From: UBA4582 sp964228885
GTDB taxonomy: Bacteria > Pseudomonadota > Gammaproteobacteria > Pseudomonadales > Azotimanducaceae
Direction of reading: 5' to 3'
Length of the DNA stretch: 64,000 nt
NCBI GenBank assembly: GCA_964228885.1
Contig: CAXRCG010000015.1
Coordinates: forward strand, 1 to 64,000
The position numbers were made by a program, and so were the translations under genes. Within the stretch, counting starts at the first letter, position 1; each line of letters opens with the position of its first letter. The notes below the pieces were generated by a model. That model ran no database searches. It was not told the origin of the DNA and worked only from the letters and a program-made list of their open reading frames with translations. Positions 44,044 to 53,425 of the stretch are shown piece after piece.

Positions 44044-45774
44044 ATGAAAATTCAACGTAGAACGCTCCTTAAAGGAAGTCTAGCCGCTGCGGCGCAGTAT
44101 ATGGTTAGTTGTAGCCCGGCTGGCGTGCTTTCAGGAAGTAGTGAGCGCTCGCTTATTGGCTTTCGTCCCGTTCCATTCTCTATGGGTTCGGGGCCTATGC
44201 CTGTTATCTCAGAGGACTATGAGTACGAGGTGCTGGTACCCTGGGGTACATCGCTCCAGCCCTCGGGACCACAATACCAACACCCTCAGACGGAGGCTGC
44301 ACAAGCGCAACAAGTGGGTATCGGACACGATGGCATGGCCTATTTTCCCATATCCAATGACGGCAAACGCGGGCTTCTATCGCTAAACCATGAATATGGC
44401 CGCAACAGACATGTGCTTGGAAAACAGGAACCGGACACGCTCTCAGACGTGCGAACGTCTCAATATGCCCATGGCGTTACAATTGTCGAGGTGGCAGAGT
44501 ACGACGGCCATTGGCAGAGGGTAGAAAGCCAGCATGCAAGGCGCGTCCACGGAAATACCAAAACGGTATTCAGTGGGCCTGCAGCAACAAGTCCTGATCT
44601 GATGAATAAGGCAGGTAACGAATACCGCGGTACATTCTCGAATTGTTCAAATGGTCGAACACCGTGGAATACCTATCTCACTTGTGAAGAGAACTTTGAC
44701 CTGTACTTTGCAGCAACCGGGGAATTCACACCGACAGTCAAACAGGCGCGTTACGGGTTAAATAAGACAGGGAAGAAATACTATTGGGAGCGGTTTGATC
44801 CACGCTTTGATCTTTCGAATTCTGACTATCGGAATGAAGCTAATCGATTTGGCTGGGTAATGGAAATTGATCCTTTTGACAAAAATCAGATACCGGTTAA
44901 ACGAACAGCATTAGGGCGAATAAAACATGAGGGTGCAGGTCACGGTGTGAGCAAGGATGGTCGCGTGGTGATTTATATGGGCGACGATGACGAGTTTGAG
45001 CATGTTTACAAGTTTGTGTCAGCGGGCAACTATGAAGAAATGCTCGCGAGGGGAGTCAGTCCATTGGATGAGGGCGTTTTATATGTGGCGCGATTCGACG
45101 AGGGTGGTACTGGCGAGTGGTTGCCACTCACTGCGGATAATCCAGCGTTGAAAAAGGACTTTAAAGATCAGGCTGATATCCTTATTAACACACGACTGGC
45201 GGCGACGGCGCTTGGAGCGACAGATATGGATCGGCCGGAATGGGCGACCGTTGCGCCGAATGGCGATGTCTATTGTTCGCTGACTAAAAATCGTGACCGA
45301 ACGGTGCCAAACGCAGCTAATCCTCAGGCGCCAAACCCAAACGGACATATTATCCGCTGGCATGATAGTGACGATTTGGTTGGCACAACATTCACTTGGG
45401 ATATATTTTTGATGGCGAGCGACTACTTTGCCGATGAGAATTCTTTTGGCTGCCCTGACACCTTATGGGCAGATCCGGATGGTCGATTGTTCATGATGAC
45501 TGACGGTGATCAGCGAGATGGGCGGTGTAATCAGTTGTTGGTGGCAGATACCAAGACGGGCGATGTTAGGCGTTTACTAACGGGTGTCACTGGGTGTGAG
45601 GTAACAGGGATTACTAGCACGCCTGATAGAAGGACCTTGTTTGTGAATATTCAACACCCGGGTAATGGAGACCCTGAATTGACAAGCTTTCCCGCGGAAT
45701 TTGACGGAAGAACGATACCTCGTGACAGTACATTGGTTGTACGACGACGAGATGGTGGAATTGTAGGGTCTTAG
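44044..45774 (+). CDS. PhoX-family (DUF839) phosphatase or phosphatase-like protein, Tat-exported
   Basis: 576 residues. The N-terminus has a Tat signal (QRRTLLKG) and a Cys at ~23 (MVSC) that may act as a lipobox. The six-bladed DUF839 propeller follows, with NHEYGRNRHV, NCSNGRTPWNTYLTCEEN, KHEGAGHGV and YMGDDDEFEHVYKF, where PhoX binds calcium and iron. CEENFD is the expected metal-binding Glu segment. PhoX is a calcium-dependent alkaline phosphatase important for phosphorus acquisition in marine bacteria. AAGGA lies 7 nt before the ATG. No Pho box was identified. Confidence 0.87.
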   Translation: MKIQRRTLLKGSLAAAAQYMVSCSPAGVLSGSSERSLIGFRPVPFSMGSGPMPVISEDYEYEVLVPWGTSLQPSGPQYQHPQTEAAQAQQVGIGHDGMAYFPISNDGKRGLLSLNHEYGRNRHVLGKQEPDTLSDVRTSQYAHGVTIVEVAEYDGHWQRVESQHARRVHGNTKTVFSGPAATSPDLMNKAGNEYRGTFSNCSNGRTPWNTYLTCEENFDLYFAATGEFTPTVKQARYGLNKTGKKYYWERFDPRFDLSNSDYRNEANRFGWVMEIDPFDKNQIPVKRTALGRIKHEGAGHGVSKDGRVVIYMGDDDEFEHVYKFVSAGNYEEMLARGVSPLDEGVLYVARFDEGGTGEWLPLTADNPALKKDFKDQADILINTRLAATALGATDMDRPEWATVAPNGDVYCSLTKNRDRTVPNAANPQAPNPNGHIIRWHDSDDLVGTTFTWDIFLMASDYFADENSFGCPDTLWADPDGRLFMMTDGDQRDGRCNQLLVADTKTGDVRRLLTGVTGCEVTGITSTPDRRTLFVNIQHPGNGDPELTSFPAEFDGRTIPRDSTLVVRRRDGGIVGS

Positions 45775-45815
45775 CTGTTTGGAAAACGCAAGAGTCCCAA
45801 TCTTTTGTTCACTTA

Positions 45816-45850
45816 TCGCTTTTGTCGTTGCCCCGTAGCGACAAAAGCGA
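45816..45850. terminator. Hairpin 1 in the convergent gap
   Basis: A perfect 12-bp stem, TCGCTTTTGTCG with CGACAAAAGCGA, encloses an 11-nt loop. It lies 42 nt past the PhoX-like stop and can fold on either strand. Confidence 0.75.
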
Positions 45851-45865
45851 CAGCCCCAGTGATTT

Positions 45866-45899
45866 GATAAGGAACTGGCAAAGGTGCCAATTCCTTATC
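45866..45899. terminator. Hairpin 2 in the convergent gap
   Basis: A 15-bp stem with a single mismatch, GATAAGGAACTGGCA with TGCCAATTCCTTATC, encloses a 4-nt AAGG loop. It lies 17 nt beyond the stop of the minus-strand hydratase gene. With hairpin 1 it probably ends transcription from both convergent genes. Confidence 0.75.
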
Positions 45900-45916
45900 G
45901 GCGCTATCTTAAAAAA

Positions 45917-46684
45917 TTAGGTTCCGGTCCAGTTTGGTTCGCGTTTTTCGGCGAAGGCCTTTGGCCCCTCTTTGGCATCGTTTGAGCTGAACACAGTCTT
46001 TTGGAGAGGTATTTGCATTTCCCAAAGTTTGTCTTCTTCGATGCCTTGTGCCGCAGCGCGAATTAGGCTTTTCGAAGCGGCAACGGCGAGTGGTGCGTTT
46101 TGCGCAACTCTTTCCGCAAGTGCGATAGCTGCCTCCAGTGCGCCACCCTGCTCGGTGAGTTCACTTAGCAAACCGCACGCTAAGGCTTCTTCAGCGGTAA
46201 TAGGCTCTCCGGTAATCGCCATTTGCATCGCTGTTGCGTATCCAACTCTTGCAGGTAGTCTGAACACGCCGCCGGCAGCCGCGAATAGCCCGACTTTTAC
46301 TTCTCTGATGCCGATCTTTGCGCCCTTTGAGGCAACGAACAAATCACAGGTGAGTGCAATTTCACAGCCGCCAGCGATGGCGAAACCTTCAATGGCAGCA
46401 ATGAGCGGCTTGTTACAACCACCACGAACAAATGTGCCTAGGGGGCCAATATCTTCTCCGCGAGCAAACGCTTTAAGATCCATACCCGAACAGAATCCAC
46501 GACCATTGCCGGTGATAACACCCGCTGTGAGCGAATCATCCGCATCAAGTTCCTGTACTGCGTTCAGCAGACCGTGGGATAAGGCGCCGTTAATTGCGTT
46601 CATTGCTTCAGGTCGATTTAAGGTGATAATCATCACCCTTCCGCGACGTTCGACTAATACTGCTTCTTCAGTTGATTCTGACAT
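45917..46684 (-). CDS. Enoyl-CoA hydratase/isomerase (crotonase)
   Basis: 255 residues from the ATG at 46684, with GGAGAAG upstream. GRGFCSGMDLKAFARG and GFAIAGGCEIALTCD form the oxyanion hole and supply the first Glu (GGCE); the second Glu is in IREVKVGL. Both catalytic acids of ordinary hydratases are present. It likely hydrates a trans-2-enoyl-CoA or isomerises a 3-enoyl-CoA. It follows no close upstream gene; a 155-nt gap separates it from the carbonic anhydrase gene. Confidence 0.9.
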   Translation of the reverse strand: MSESTEEAVLVERRGRVMIITLNRPEAMNAINGALSHGLLNAVQELDADDSLTAGVITGNGRGFCSGMDLKAFARGEDIGPLGTFVRGGCNKPLIAAIEGFAIAGGCEIALTCDLFVASKGAKIGIREVKVGLFAAAGGVFRLPARVGYATAMQMAITGEPITAEEALACGLLSELTEQGGALEAAIALAERVAQNAPLAVAASKSLIRAAAQGIEEDKLWEMQIPLQKTVFSSNDAKEGPKAFAEKREPNWTGT

Positions 46685-46839
46685 TTGCTTCTCCGTGAGC
46701 TTATTGGTTTCAGATAACACGATGATAATGCCACAGAACAAAGGCCCTGCGGAACCAGCAATCAAAGAAGGCGTTGCGAAATCGCTATAAGTTTTTCAGC
46801 CAAGGTTCCTCTTGTGGATGTGCGAATTCCACCTTTTGT

Positions 46840-47481
46840 TTAGAGGCCGATTCCGTCGGCGTCCGTCGGAACACCATCGAAGAAGTCTACTTTGCCGGTT
46901 TCAAGGCAGTATTCAGCGGAAATTATGAGTAAGTTGTCTTCTGCCGCCATCCGTTCGAGTGATTGCGAGCCGTGTCGAAGAGCATTGGATGAAATACGCG
47001 TGTTTGAGCGCACCGCCTGTTCCATGAGTTGATCTTTTGTCAAGTTGAGATTCAATAGTCCCTCGATCGCTGGGCGAATGCGGTCGACAATGGAACTCAG
47101 GCTACCGAGAGACCCAGGCTGAATATTTTTTGTCAGCGCTTCAATAGTAGCGGCGACGGCGCCGCAGTTTGTATGGCCCATCACAATAACCAACTTGACC
47201 CCAAAGGTTTCTACTGCAAATTCAACGCTGGCGATTTGAGATGGTGCAACGATGTTGCCTGCGACCCTAATGACAAACAAGTCGCCAAAGCCCTGATCAA
47301 ATACCATCTCGACCGGTACTCTGGAATCGGAACAGCCGAGAACGATGGCAATGGGTGATTGTCCTTCTAGCAGTTGACTGCGTTCCACTGCGTTAAACGC
47401 TGGGTCATAGAGTGAGGTGCCCTCAACGTAGCGGGCGTTCCCTTCCTTCAGCACAGCAAGTGCATCAAGTGCTTTACTCAT
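46840..47481 (-). CDS. Beta-class carbonic anhydrase
   Basis: 213 residues. Zinc ligands Cys50, His103 and Cys106 with the Asp52-Arg54 dyad appear as GCSDSRVP and GHTNCGA, the signatures of beta carbonic anhydrase. It interconverts CO2 and bicarbonate. Bicarbonate would serve the biotin-dependent carboxylase encoded at 11.9-15.5 kb, but the gene is 26 kb away so this link is only physiological. Confidence 0.93.
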   Translation of the reverse strand: MSKALDALAVLKEGNARYVEGTSLYDPAFNAVERSQLLEGQSPIAIVLGCSDSRVPVEMVFDQGFGDLFVIRVAGNIVAPSQIASVEFAVETFGVKLVIVMGHTNCGAVAATIEALTKNIQPGSLGSLSSIVDRIRPAIEGLLNLNLTKDQLMEQAVRSNTRISSNALRHGSQSLERMAAEDNLLIISAEYCLETGKVDFFDGVPTDADGIGL

Positions 47482-47686
47482 GTTTGCTCAAACCTAATGT
47501 CGTGTTTTTTTTACAAATCTATTATTTGTCAGATTTATATTTTCATGACGCGAAAGTGTCCTCTTGCAGATGCCACTGTTCGCCGCCATTACACATCATA
47601 CACTGACAATTAGGTTTCCTGTGTAATCGATCAATGGCAAATTACGTCTAGGCGGAAAATTCTTATTTTTTAGTTTTTCACTTGCG

Positions 47687-49900
47687 CTAAACCTTGCTGA
47701 TCGCTTCCAGCACTCTTGGCGGGGAGCAAGGTAGTTGGTTCATTGGCGCGCCCACGGCCTTACTGATAGCAGAAGCGACGGCTGCCAGTGGAGGTATTAC
47801 GCCGCCTTCGCCGACCCCCCTGACACCGTAAGGATGGAGAGGGTTAGGGACTTCGACAATGATCGTTTCTATCATCGGCAGATCGGATGCAAGCGGAATT
47901 CTATAGTCGAGGAAACCGGGGTTATCGAGCTGCCCCTGTTCGTCGTAAATATATTCCTCATTGAGTGCCCAGCCGATGCCTTGTACCGCGCCACCTTGAA
48001 GCTGACCTTCAACAATTGCTGGATGAACCGCCTTACCGACATCTTGAATGACTGTATAGCGAAGCAATTTAGTTTGTCCGGTTTCCTTGTCTACTTCCAC
48101 ATCACATACATGCACCATAAAACTCGGAGCCAGGTTTCCCGCCATCGAGAGGGAAGACTTGCCGGTAATTGAGCCGCCGGTATATGGCGCTTTTCGAAGC
48201 ACCTGTTTCATCGTGAGAGTTTGTCCCTGATCAGGGTTCACCATCTTTCCGTCGTGCCATTCAACCCGCTCGGCCAATATGTTCCATTCTGATGCCGCAC
48301 GTTGTGCCATCTGTTCCTTAGCATCTTTCGCCGCGTCGATAACAGCAAGTCCCGTGACGACAGCCGTTCGGCTGCCGCCGGAAACAAAGGTAAAACCAAC
48401 ATTTTCTGTGTCAGCAACGTGGGCTGTAATCTGCTCAACAGGAATGCCTAGTTCCTCAGCAGCCTGCATCGCCAAAACAATACGTGTACCACTCAGGTCA
48501 ACCGAACCTGTTGCGATGTTGACGGTGCCATCTGCGTTCATATGTACTTCGGCGCTGGACGGGCCGCCACCGTTATGCCAGTAGCCTGCGGACACCGCCC
48601 TGGCCGCGCCTGCTGGTATCTCGCTGTTGTAATGCTCAGATGCCTGTGCCGCCTCGATACAGGCGATCAGTCCGATGGATTTAAACTTACCGGATGAACT
48701 GGCATCACCGTCGCTGACAGCATTTTTAAGCCTCAGTGCCAGTGGGTCCATGGCAAGCGTGTGGGCGAGGTCATTCATGAGACTTTCCGTACCAAAAACA
48801 GCCTGTGGCCCACCGGGGCCGCGGTAAGCTCTGACCATGGGTTTGTTTGTCAGTACCGCGCAGCCTTTCACACAAAGATTAGGTATGCGGTAGTGTCGAC
48901 TCAGGCAATCGATAGCGCCGTGCAGCGGTGCGCCGGGGAAGGCCCCTGAGTCAAGAGCGATATCTGCTTGCAGCGCGGTGATAGTGCCATCCTGCTTCGC
49001 ACCAATTTTGTAGTGGCCCTGAAATGCAGCGCCGGGACCTGCGATTCGGAGCACTTCTTGCCGGCTCATTACCATTTTCACTGGCAGACCCGCTTTTTTA
49101 GAGAGTAGCAACGCAATCACCTCCAAATAGGGCGCACCCTTGCCACCGAAACCGCCACCAATTTCAGTGGGTGTGACTTTGAGTCTTGATAACTCGATGC
49201 CGAGGGTCGCTGCTACATTCGCGCGCGTAATGAAGTGTCCTTGGGTGCTCGTCCATATTTGCGAGGAACCAGAAACGCTATATTCAGCAACACATGCCGG
49301 TGGTTCGATGTAGCCTTGGTGAACCGTGGGTGATGAAAAGTTTTGCTCGAGGATAACATCGGCTTGCGCAAATCCCGATTCAATATCACCGTTGCTAATT
49401 TCCTCGCGCTCGTAAATATTGGAAGGTGCACCCTCAATACCGTCGTGCAACTCAGGTGCACCTGGCTGCATTGAAGCGTTGATATCGAGCACCATAGGCA
49501 ACTGTTCGTAGCGAATGTCGATAAGTTCCAGCGCGCGTTCAGCAATCGCTAAGCTGGTCGCTGCAACAGCGGCAACGGTGTGACCATGATAGAGCGCTTT
49601 TTCAATCGCCATATTGTCTCTAGCCCAGTTGCCCACGCCGGCAAAGCTAATTGGCGCCAAATCTCCTCCGGTAACAACCGCCTTTACTCCCCGCAGCGCT
49701 TCAGCCCGAGATGTATCGATGCTGAGGATTCTGGCGTGTGCGTGGGGGCTGCCTAACATTTTTGCGTGCAGCATGTTCGAGCGGAAGACATCTGCACCAA
49801 ATACGGCTTTGCCAGTGACTTTATCTATTGCGTCTGGGCGCGGAGTATTTGTGCCAATAGTTTTGAACAAGGTTTCAGTTGCTTGGGTAGTCTTAGACAT
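47687..49900 (-). CDS. Orphan molybdenum hydroxylase large subunit
   Basis: 737 residues from the ATG at 49900 (GGAA upstream). It has the CoxL/XDH large-subunit order with GGGFGGKG and, near the end, RGVGEGGV containing the catalytic Glu (~698). The active-site loop reads AYRGPGGPQ, which is not a CO dehydrogenase signature. It is a paralogue of the subunit at 6782-9022, but no FAD or 2Fe-2S subunit gene adjoins it: the neighbours are AtoE upstream and carbonic anhydrase downstream. It may borrow the small subunits of the first operon or of one elsewhere in the genome. Confidence 0.9.
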   Translation of the reverse strand: MSKTTQATETLFKTIGTNTPRPDAIDKVTGKAVFGADVFRSNMLHAKMLGSPHAHARILSIDTSRAEALRGVKAVVTGGDLAPISFAGVGNWARDNMAIEKALYHGHTVAAVAATSLAIAERALELIDIRYEQLPMVLDINASMQPGAPELHDGIEGAPSNIYEREEISNGDIESGFAQADVILEQNFSSPTVHQGYIEPPACVAEYSVSGSSQIWTSTQGHFITRANVAATLGIELSRLKVTPTEIGGGFGGKGAPYLEVIALLLSKKAGLPVKMVMSRQEVLRIAGPGAAFQGHYKIGAKQDGTITALQADIALDSGAFPGAPLHGAIDCLSRHYRIPNLCVKGCAVLTNKPMVRAYRGPGGPQAVFGTESLMNDLAHTLAMDPLALRLKNAVSDGDASSSGKFKSIGLIACIEAAQASEHYNSEIPAGAARAVSAGYWHNGGGPSSAEVHMNADGTVNIATGSVDLSGTRIVLAMQAAEELGIPVEQITAHVADTENVGFTFVSGGSRTAVVTGLAVIDAAKDAKEQMAQRAASEWNILAERVEWHDGKMVNPDQGQTLTMKQVLRKAPYTGGSITGKSSLSMAGNLAPSFMVHVCDVEVDKETGQTKLLRYTVIQDVGKAVHPAIVEGQLQGGAVQGIGWALNEEYIYDEQGQLDNPGFLDYRIPLASDLPMIETIIVEVPNPLHPYGVRGVGEGGVIPPLAAVASAISKAVGAPMNQLPCSPPRVLEAISKV

Positions 49901-49959
49901 ATTTTCCAATAAGGGTAGCCTTCAAATAATATGAGGATGCTACCATCTTCATGAATGTG

Positions 49960-51327
49960 TTACCCGGTAGCCGACATCAAAAACAGGCTGCCTCCGAAAA
50001 TCACCATCGTGACGAGGAAAATCACAACGGTATATCCCATAATTTGGCGCACATGTAGCCCCGCGATAGCCAGTAAAGGAATCGTCCAGAAAGGCTGAAT
50101 CATATTCGTCCACTGATCGCCATAGGCGATCGCCAGCACTATGACCTCTGGCGCGGTACCGAGTTGCTTTGCTGCGTCTATAAATACAGGACCCTGCACG
50201 GCCCATTGTCCGCCGCCGGAAGGTATAAACAAATTGATGACGCCCGCAGAAAGAAAAGCGAATAGTGCGAGGGTTTCCGATGAAGCTGTGCTAACAAACC
50301 AACCAGAGATTACCTGGACAAGGCCAGTTGTTGTCATGATGCCTAGCATGCCAGCGTAAAATGGGTATTGAATAATAATGGCGCCAATCGACGAGCTCGC
50401 ATCAAAGATCAGGCGTATATAGTGCGAAGCGGAACGAGCGAGTAATAACCCGAGACCGACAAGAGACCAATTCACAATATCCAGCGTGAGAAAAAAACCT
50501 TTCTGAACAAAGCTGACAGCAATATAGATGAGTAACGTAGCACCGAGAATGAAGCTGATTGACCGCATATTTTCCAGTCGTTCCGCCGGGGTCCGATTGC
50601 TTTTCTGTCTGTTATTTAGTTTTTTCTCTGAGTTGGAGACCGCTGCCAGCTTGTCAGTATCAATCTGAATGGCATCTTCCTTGAGCGGACGCATCATCGG
50701 ACAGATGATGGCGAGAACAATAATAGTGACAGCAGCTACCGCACCATTCTGCCAGGTAAATATCGTCTCTGTGATGGGAATAATGCCAATAACCGATTCA
50801 AGCGTATGTCCGGGCGTCGCAACAAACAATGCAGCGGAGGCGCTGTAACCCATGTGCCAAACGACAAACCCTGCATAGGCCGAAGCAACTAATAGCGGAA
50901 AATGTACTATGATGCCGCGCCGGGCACACTGCATCGCGACTTCCCTTGCCAGGGTTGCGCCAACCACTAACCCCAGCGACCATGCGATTAAGGATCCTAG
51001 TGCCGCACTTACAACAACGAGTGTATATGCGCTGGCTGCAGTTTTTGGTATCGCACCAATTTTTTTCAGTAGACGTTGAATCGTATCCGTGTGTGCTAAA
51101 GCGTGTGCGCCAAGCAGGGTGATGCTGAGTTGAGCGGTGAACGCCATAAGTAAAGGTAGCCCGTCACCCCATGCAGTAATTGTTTGCGCAGGAGAGCTGT
51201 CGGTCAGAGACAATGCCATGACAAAAGTGATGATAGACATCAGGATTGCAAAGACAAAAGCGTCCGGATAATACCGTTCAACCAAGAGGCTAAAGGGTTT
51301 GACAATTAATCTGAAAATACCAGCCAT
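49960..51327 (-). CDS. AtoE-type short-chain fatty acid transporter
   Basis: 455 residues, about 12 membrane segments. LVERYYPDAFVFAILM, GDGLPLLMAFTAQLS, and HFPLLVASAYAGFVVWHMGYSASA, then FIPSGGGQWAVQGP and AYGDQWTNMIQPFW match the AtoE short-chain fatty acid carrier family. The protein sits at the cytoplasmic membrane. It is 60 nt upstream of the orphan molybdenum subunit and 31 nt downstream of the AttH-like gene, all on the minus strand, which points to a shared catabolic transcript for a small organic acid. Confidence 0.88.
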   Translation of the reverse strand: MAGIFRLIVKPFSLLVERYYPDAFVFAILMSIITFVMALSLTDSSPAQTITAWGDGLPLLMAFTAQLSITLLGAHALAHTDTIQRLLKKIGAIPKTAASAYTLVVVSAALGSLIAWSLGLVVGATLAREVAMQCARRGIIVHFPLLVASAYAGFVVWHMGYSASAALFVATPGHTLESVIGIIPITETIFTWQNGAVAAVTIIVLAIICPMMRPLKEDAIQIDTDKLAAVSNSEKKLNNRQKSNRTPAERLENMRSISFILGATLLIYIAVSFVQKGFFLTLDIVNWSLVGLGLLLARSASHYIRLIFDASSSIGAIIIQYPFYAGMLGIMTTTGLVQVISGWFVSTASSETLALFAFLSAGVINLFIPSGGGQWAVQGPVFIDAAKQLGTAPEVIVLAIAYGDQWTNMIQPFWTIPLLAIAGLHVRQIMGYTVVIFLVTMVIFGGSLFLMSATG

Positions 51328-51357
51328 ATTTATCTTGTGTATACGTGAATGTGATAC

Positions 51358-52407
51358 TTATCCTTTATTGACTGCATGCCAGTGTTCAGCAATCCCAAAC
51401 CCCTCGGCGCCATCCCAAGAGAACTCAGTGAGCCCCTCGTTGATGAAGGTCGCGCCGCCGGGCATTGGCACCTTGGTGGGACACATATTAATGACCTTGC
51501 CGGTAATTCTGATGGGTACCTTGCCGTCAATGGAACCCGTGAGCACAACGCTATCATGGAGAATAGAGCTCTTCTGATACCCCGTAGTCATCACGACATT
51601 TTTAAGGGCACTGGATTCGCCGTTACGCTGAATCCATCCTGCGCCTTTCAACTCGCCTGAAGGCTGTCGAAAGCATGATCCGCCGAGTGCTGCCTCGGCG
51701 CCAAAATTCATTGAGAACCAGTTAACAAAGGGTGCCGGTTGCAGAGGTGTCGAGAATGCTGGTCCGATGTCTTGCGCCTTCTTGTCTTCACCTGAACGCT
51801 GCGCTGCACCCCAGTCTCTGGGTCCCCATGATTTATCTCTGACACCGTACCCTTTGACATCGAATACTTCATTGTCGAGTTGTATTTTTCCCGTCACTCG
51901 ACCGCTTTGTTCGAAGTGACCATAAGCTCCGGTGTTGGCATCATTAGAAGAGGTAAAGTGAGGCTCTGTAATACAGTCGAAGGTGAGGTCCATCGCCAGT
52001 CGTGCATCCTTGAACCAACCTAGTGGGCGCAGCTTACGACGCTCAAGCAGTATCGATGCATCATCAATATCCTGTGCTGGGCCGTCATACTGAACTCGCC
52101 AACGTTTGTGCGGTTCAATGAGCGTGATGGTGAGATTTCCCGCGGTTAAATCTCCGTTGTACTGGGCGAGGTCTGGTCCAATTTTCCTGCGACCATAAGT
52201 GAATGCAACGCGACGCCCCGGAAGGTAGATTGCATGTAGCGCATCAGCCCAGCTATCGCCGGGGCGGAATCCCATCCGCGTGAACATGCCCACACCGGTA
52301 TTCCCATCCACAAAATTAAAATAGTAACTCTCACTCCATGCGTCAGCGTCGCCGACGGGGTGCATAAGTTCCGCGTTTGTTGATTTTGTGCTCATCGATG
52401 TTTCCAT
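51358..52407 (-). CDS. AttH/DUF7064-like protein (lipocalin-type beta structure)
   Basis: 349 residues from the ATG at 52407; a nearby ATG at 52395 has a better GGAA site and would remove four residues. The sequence is beta-rich without signal peptide. YYFNFVDGNTGVGMFTRMGF opens the N-terminal half; the second half has GYGVRDKSWGPRDWG, the conserved pattern of AttH- and hydroxyneurosporene-dehydrogenase-like proteins seen in steroid and terpenoid degradation clusters. No catalytic set is known. It lies between the dienoate hydratase and AtoE genes. Confidence 0.75.
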   Translation of the reverse strand: METSMSTKSTNAELMHPVGDADAWSESYYFNFVDGNTGVGMFTRMGFRPGDSWADALHAIYLPGRRVAFTYGRRKIGPDLAQYNGDLTAGNLTITLIEPHKRWRVQYDGPAQDIDDASILLERRKLRPLGWFKDARLAMDLTFDCITEPHFTSSNDANTGAYGHFEQSGRVTGKIQLDNEVFDVKGYGVRDKSWGPRDWGAAQRSGEDKKAQDIGPAFSTPLQPAPFVNWFSMNFGAEAALGGSCFRQPSGELKGAGWIQRNGESSALKNVVMTTGYQKSSILHDSVVLTGSIDGKVPIRITGKVINMCPTKVPMPGGATFINEGLTEFSWDGAEGFGIAEHWHAVNKG

Positions 52408-52465
52408 TGTCGTCAATATGGCTCTACTAGCGAACCTATTGAATGATTGATAACTCTTATCAGCT

Positions 52466-53257
52466 TTATTCGCTGGAACAGGAGAAACTTACGCTCCCCA
52501 GGCCACCGATAGATGACTTGATCTGTTGTCCAGGTTTTAAGCTTATCATTGGTCCGAGTGCGCCTGTCAGAATCACCTGACCAGCCTTGAGTGCGTGTCC
52601 CCGGCTTACCATAGTATTGGCAAGCCATGCCGCAGCATTAAGCGGGTGACCAAGACAGGCCGCGCCGGCGCCTAGGGAGGCGACGGTGCCATCCACTTCC
52701 AGCACCATGCCGCATGAGTAAAGATCCAGTCCTTTGATGGGTAGTTTTGAATCGCCCAGTACATAGTAGGCGGAAGAACCGTTGTCGGCGACAGTATCTG
52801 CAAAGGTAATTTTCCAATCGGCAACACGACTGTCGACGATTTCAATTGCCGGTGAAACGTAGTCAATAGCGGCCTCGATATCTTGTGCAGCGATATTGCT
52901 TCCGTCGATATCGTGGCCGAGCACCACTGCAATTTCAGCTTCACCACGAGCTTGTATTACGTTGTTCATATCAAGCTGGCCGCCGTCAGGAATTAGCATA
53001 TCTGCAAACAATACGCCAAAGTCCGGCTGGTCCACGCCAAGCTGTTTTTGAACAGCTTTTGCTGTAAGTCCTACTTTCCACCCAGCAATGGTTCGTCCTT
53101 GGTCGACCCAGTGCTGGGTATTCAACGCCTGAATCTTATAGGCGGCATCAGCATCTGTAGGCCCCAGCGCATCTCTGAGTGGTTCAACGGGCGAGCCCAG
53201 GTAGGCTTTTCTTAATCTTGCCGCAGCCTTTTCAAGCGCGTCGACTTCGCGACTCAT
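52466..53257 (-). CDS. 2-Keto-4-pentenoate hydratase/fumarylacetoacetate-hydrolase family (MhpD-like)
   Basis: 263 residues from the ATG at 53257. The family order is visible: IAGWKVGLTAKAVQKQLGVDQPDFGVLF, EAEIAVVLG with its metal-binding Glu pair, AIEIVDSR and GHPLNAAAWLANTM, ILTGALGP. MhpD enzymes hydrate 2-hydroxypentadienoate made after extradiol ring cleavage; related decarboxylases act on 4-oxalocrotonate. It diverges from a VOC-fold protein of the extradiol dioxygenase type, suggesting a meta-cleavage-like route in this region. Confidence 0.87.
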   Translation of the reverse strand: MSREVDALEKAAARLRKAYLGSPVEPLRDALGPTDADAAYKIQALNTQHWVDQGRTIAGWKVGLTAKAVQKQLGVDQPDFGVLFADMLIPDGGQLDMNNVIQARGEAEIAVVLGHDIDGSNIAAQDIEAAIDYVSPAIEIVDSRVADWKITFADTVADNGSSAYYVLGDSKLPIKGLDLYSCGMVLEVDGTVASLGAGAACLGHPLNAAAWLANTMVSRGHALKAGQVILTGALGPMISLKPGQQIKSSIGGLGSVSFSCSSE

Positions 53258-53425
53258 CGTATTTCTCTTGAACTGTTGATTGAGCCACACTTATGCCAGA
53301 GTCTCGCGGATAGCACAACACTGGTTCAGATACTACGCAGAACAAAATCTGCTGAGTGTTTTGTTTCGAGAAGTGAAACTCGTTAAGATTATAGATCCAT
53401 CGGCGAATCGTTGAAGAGGATACCC

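Noticed and set aside
45972..46790. 272-codon plus-strand open frame
   Set aside because: Antisense to a clear crotonase gene; Ser/Pro/Ala-rich composition is typical of a mirror frame.
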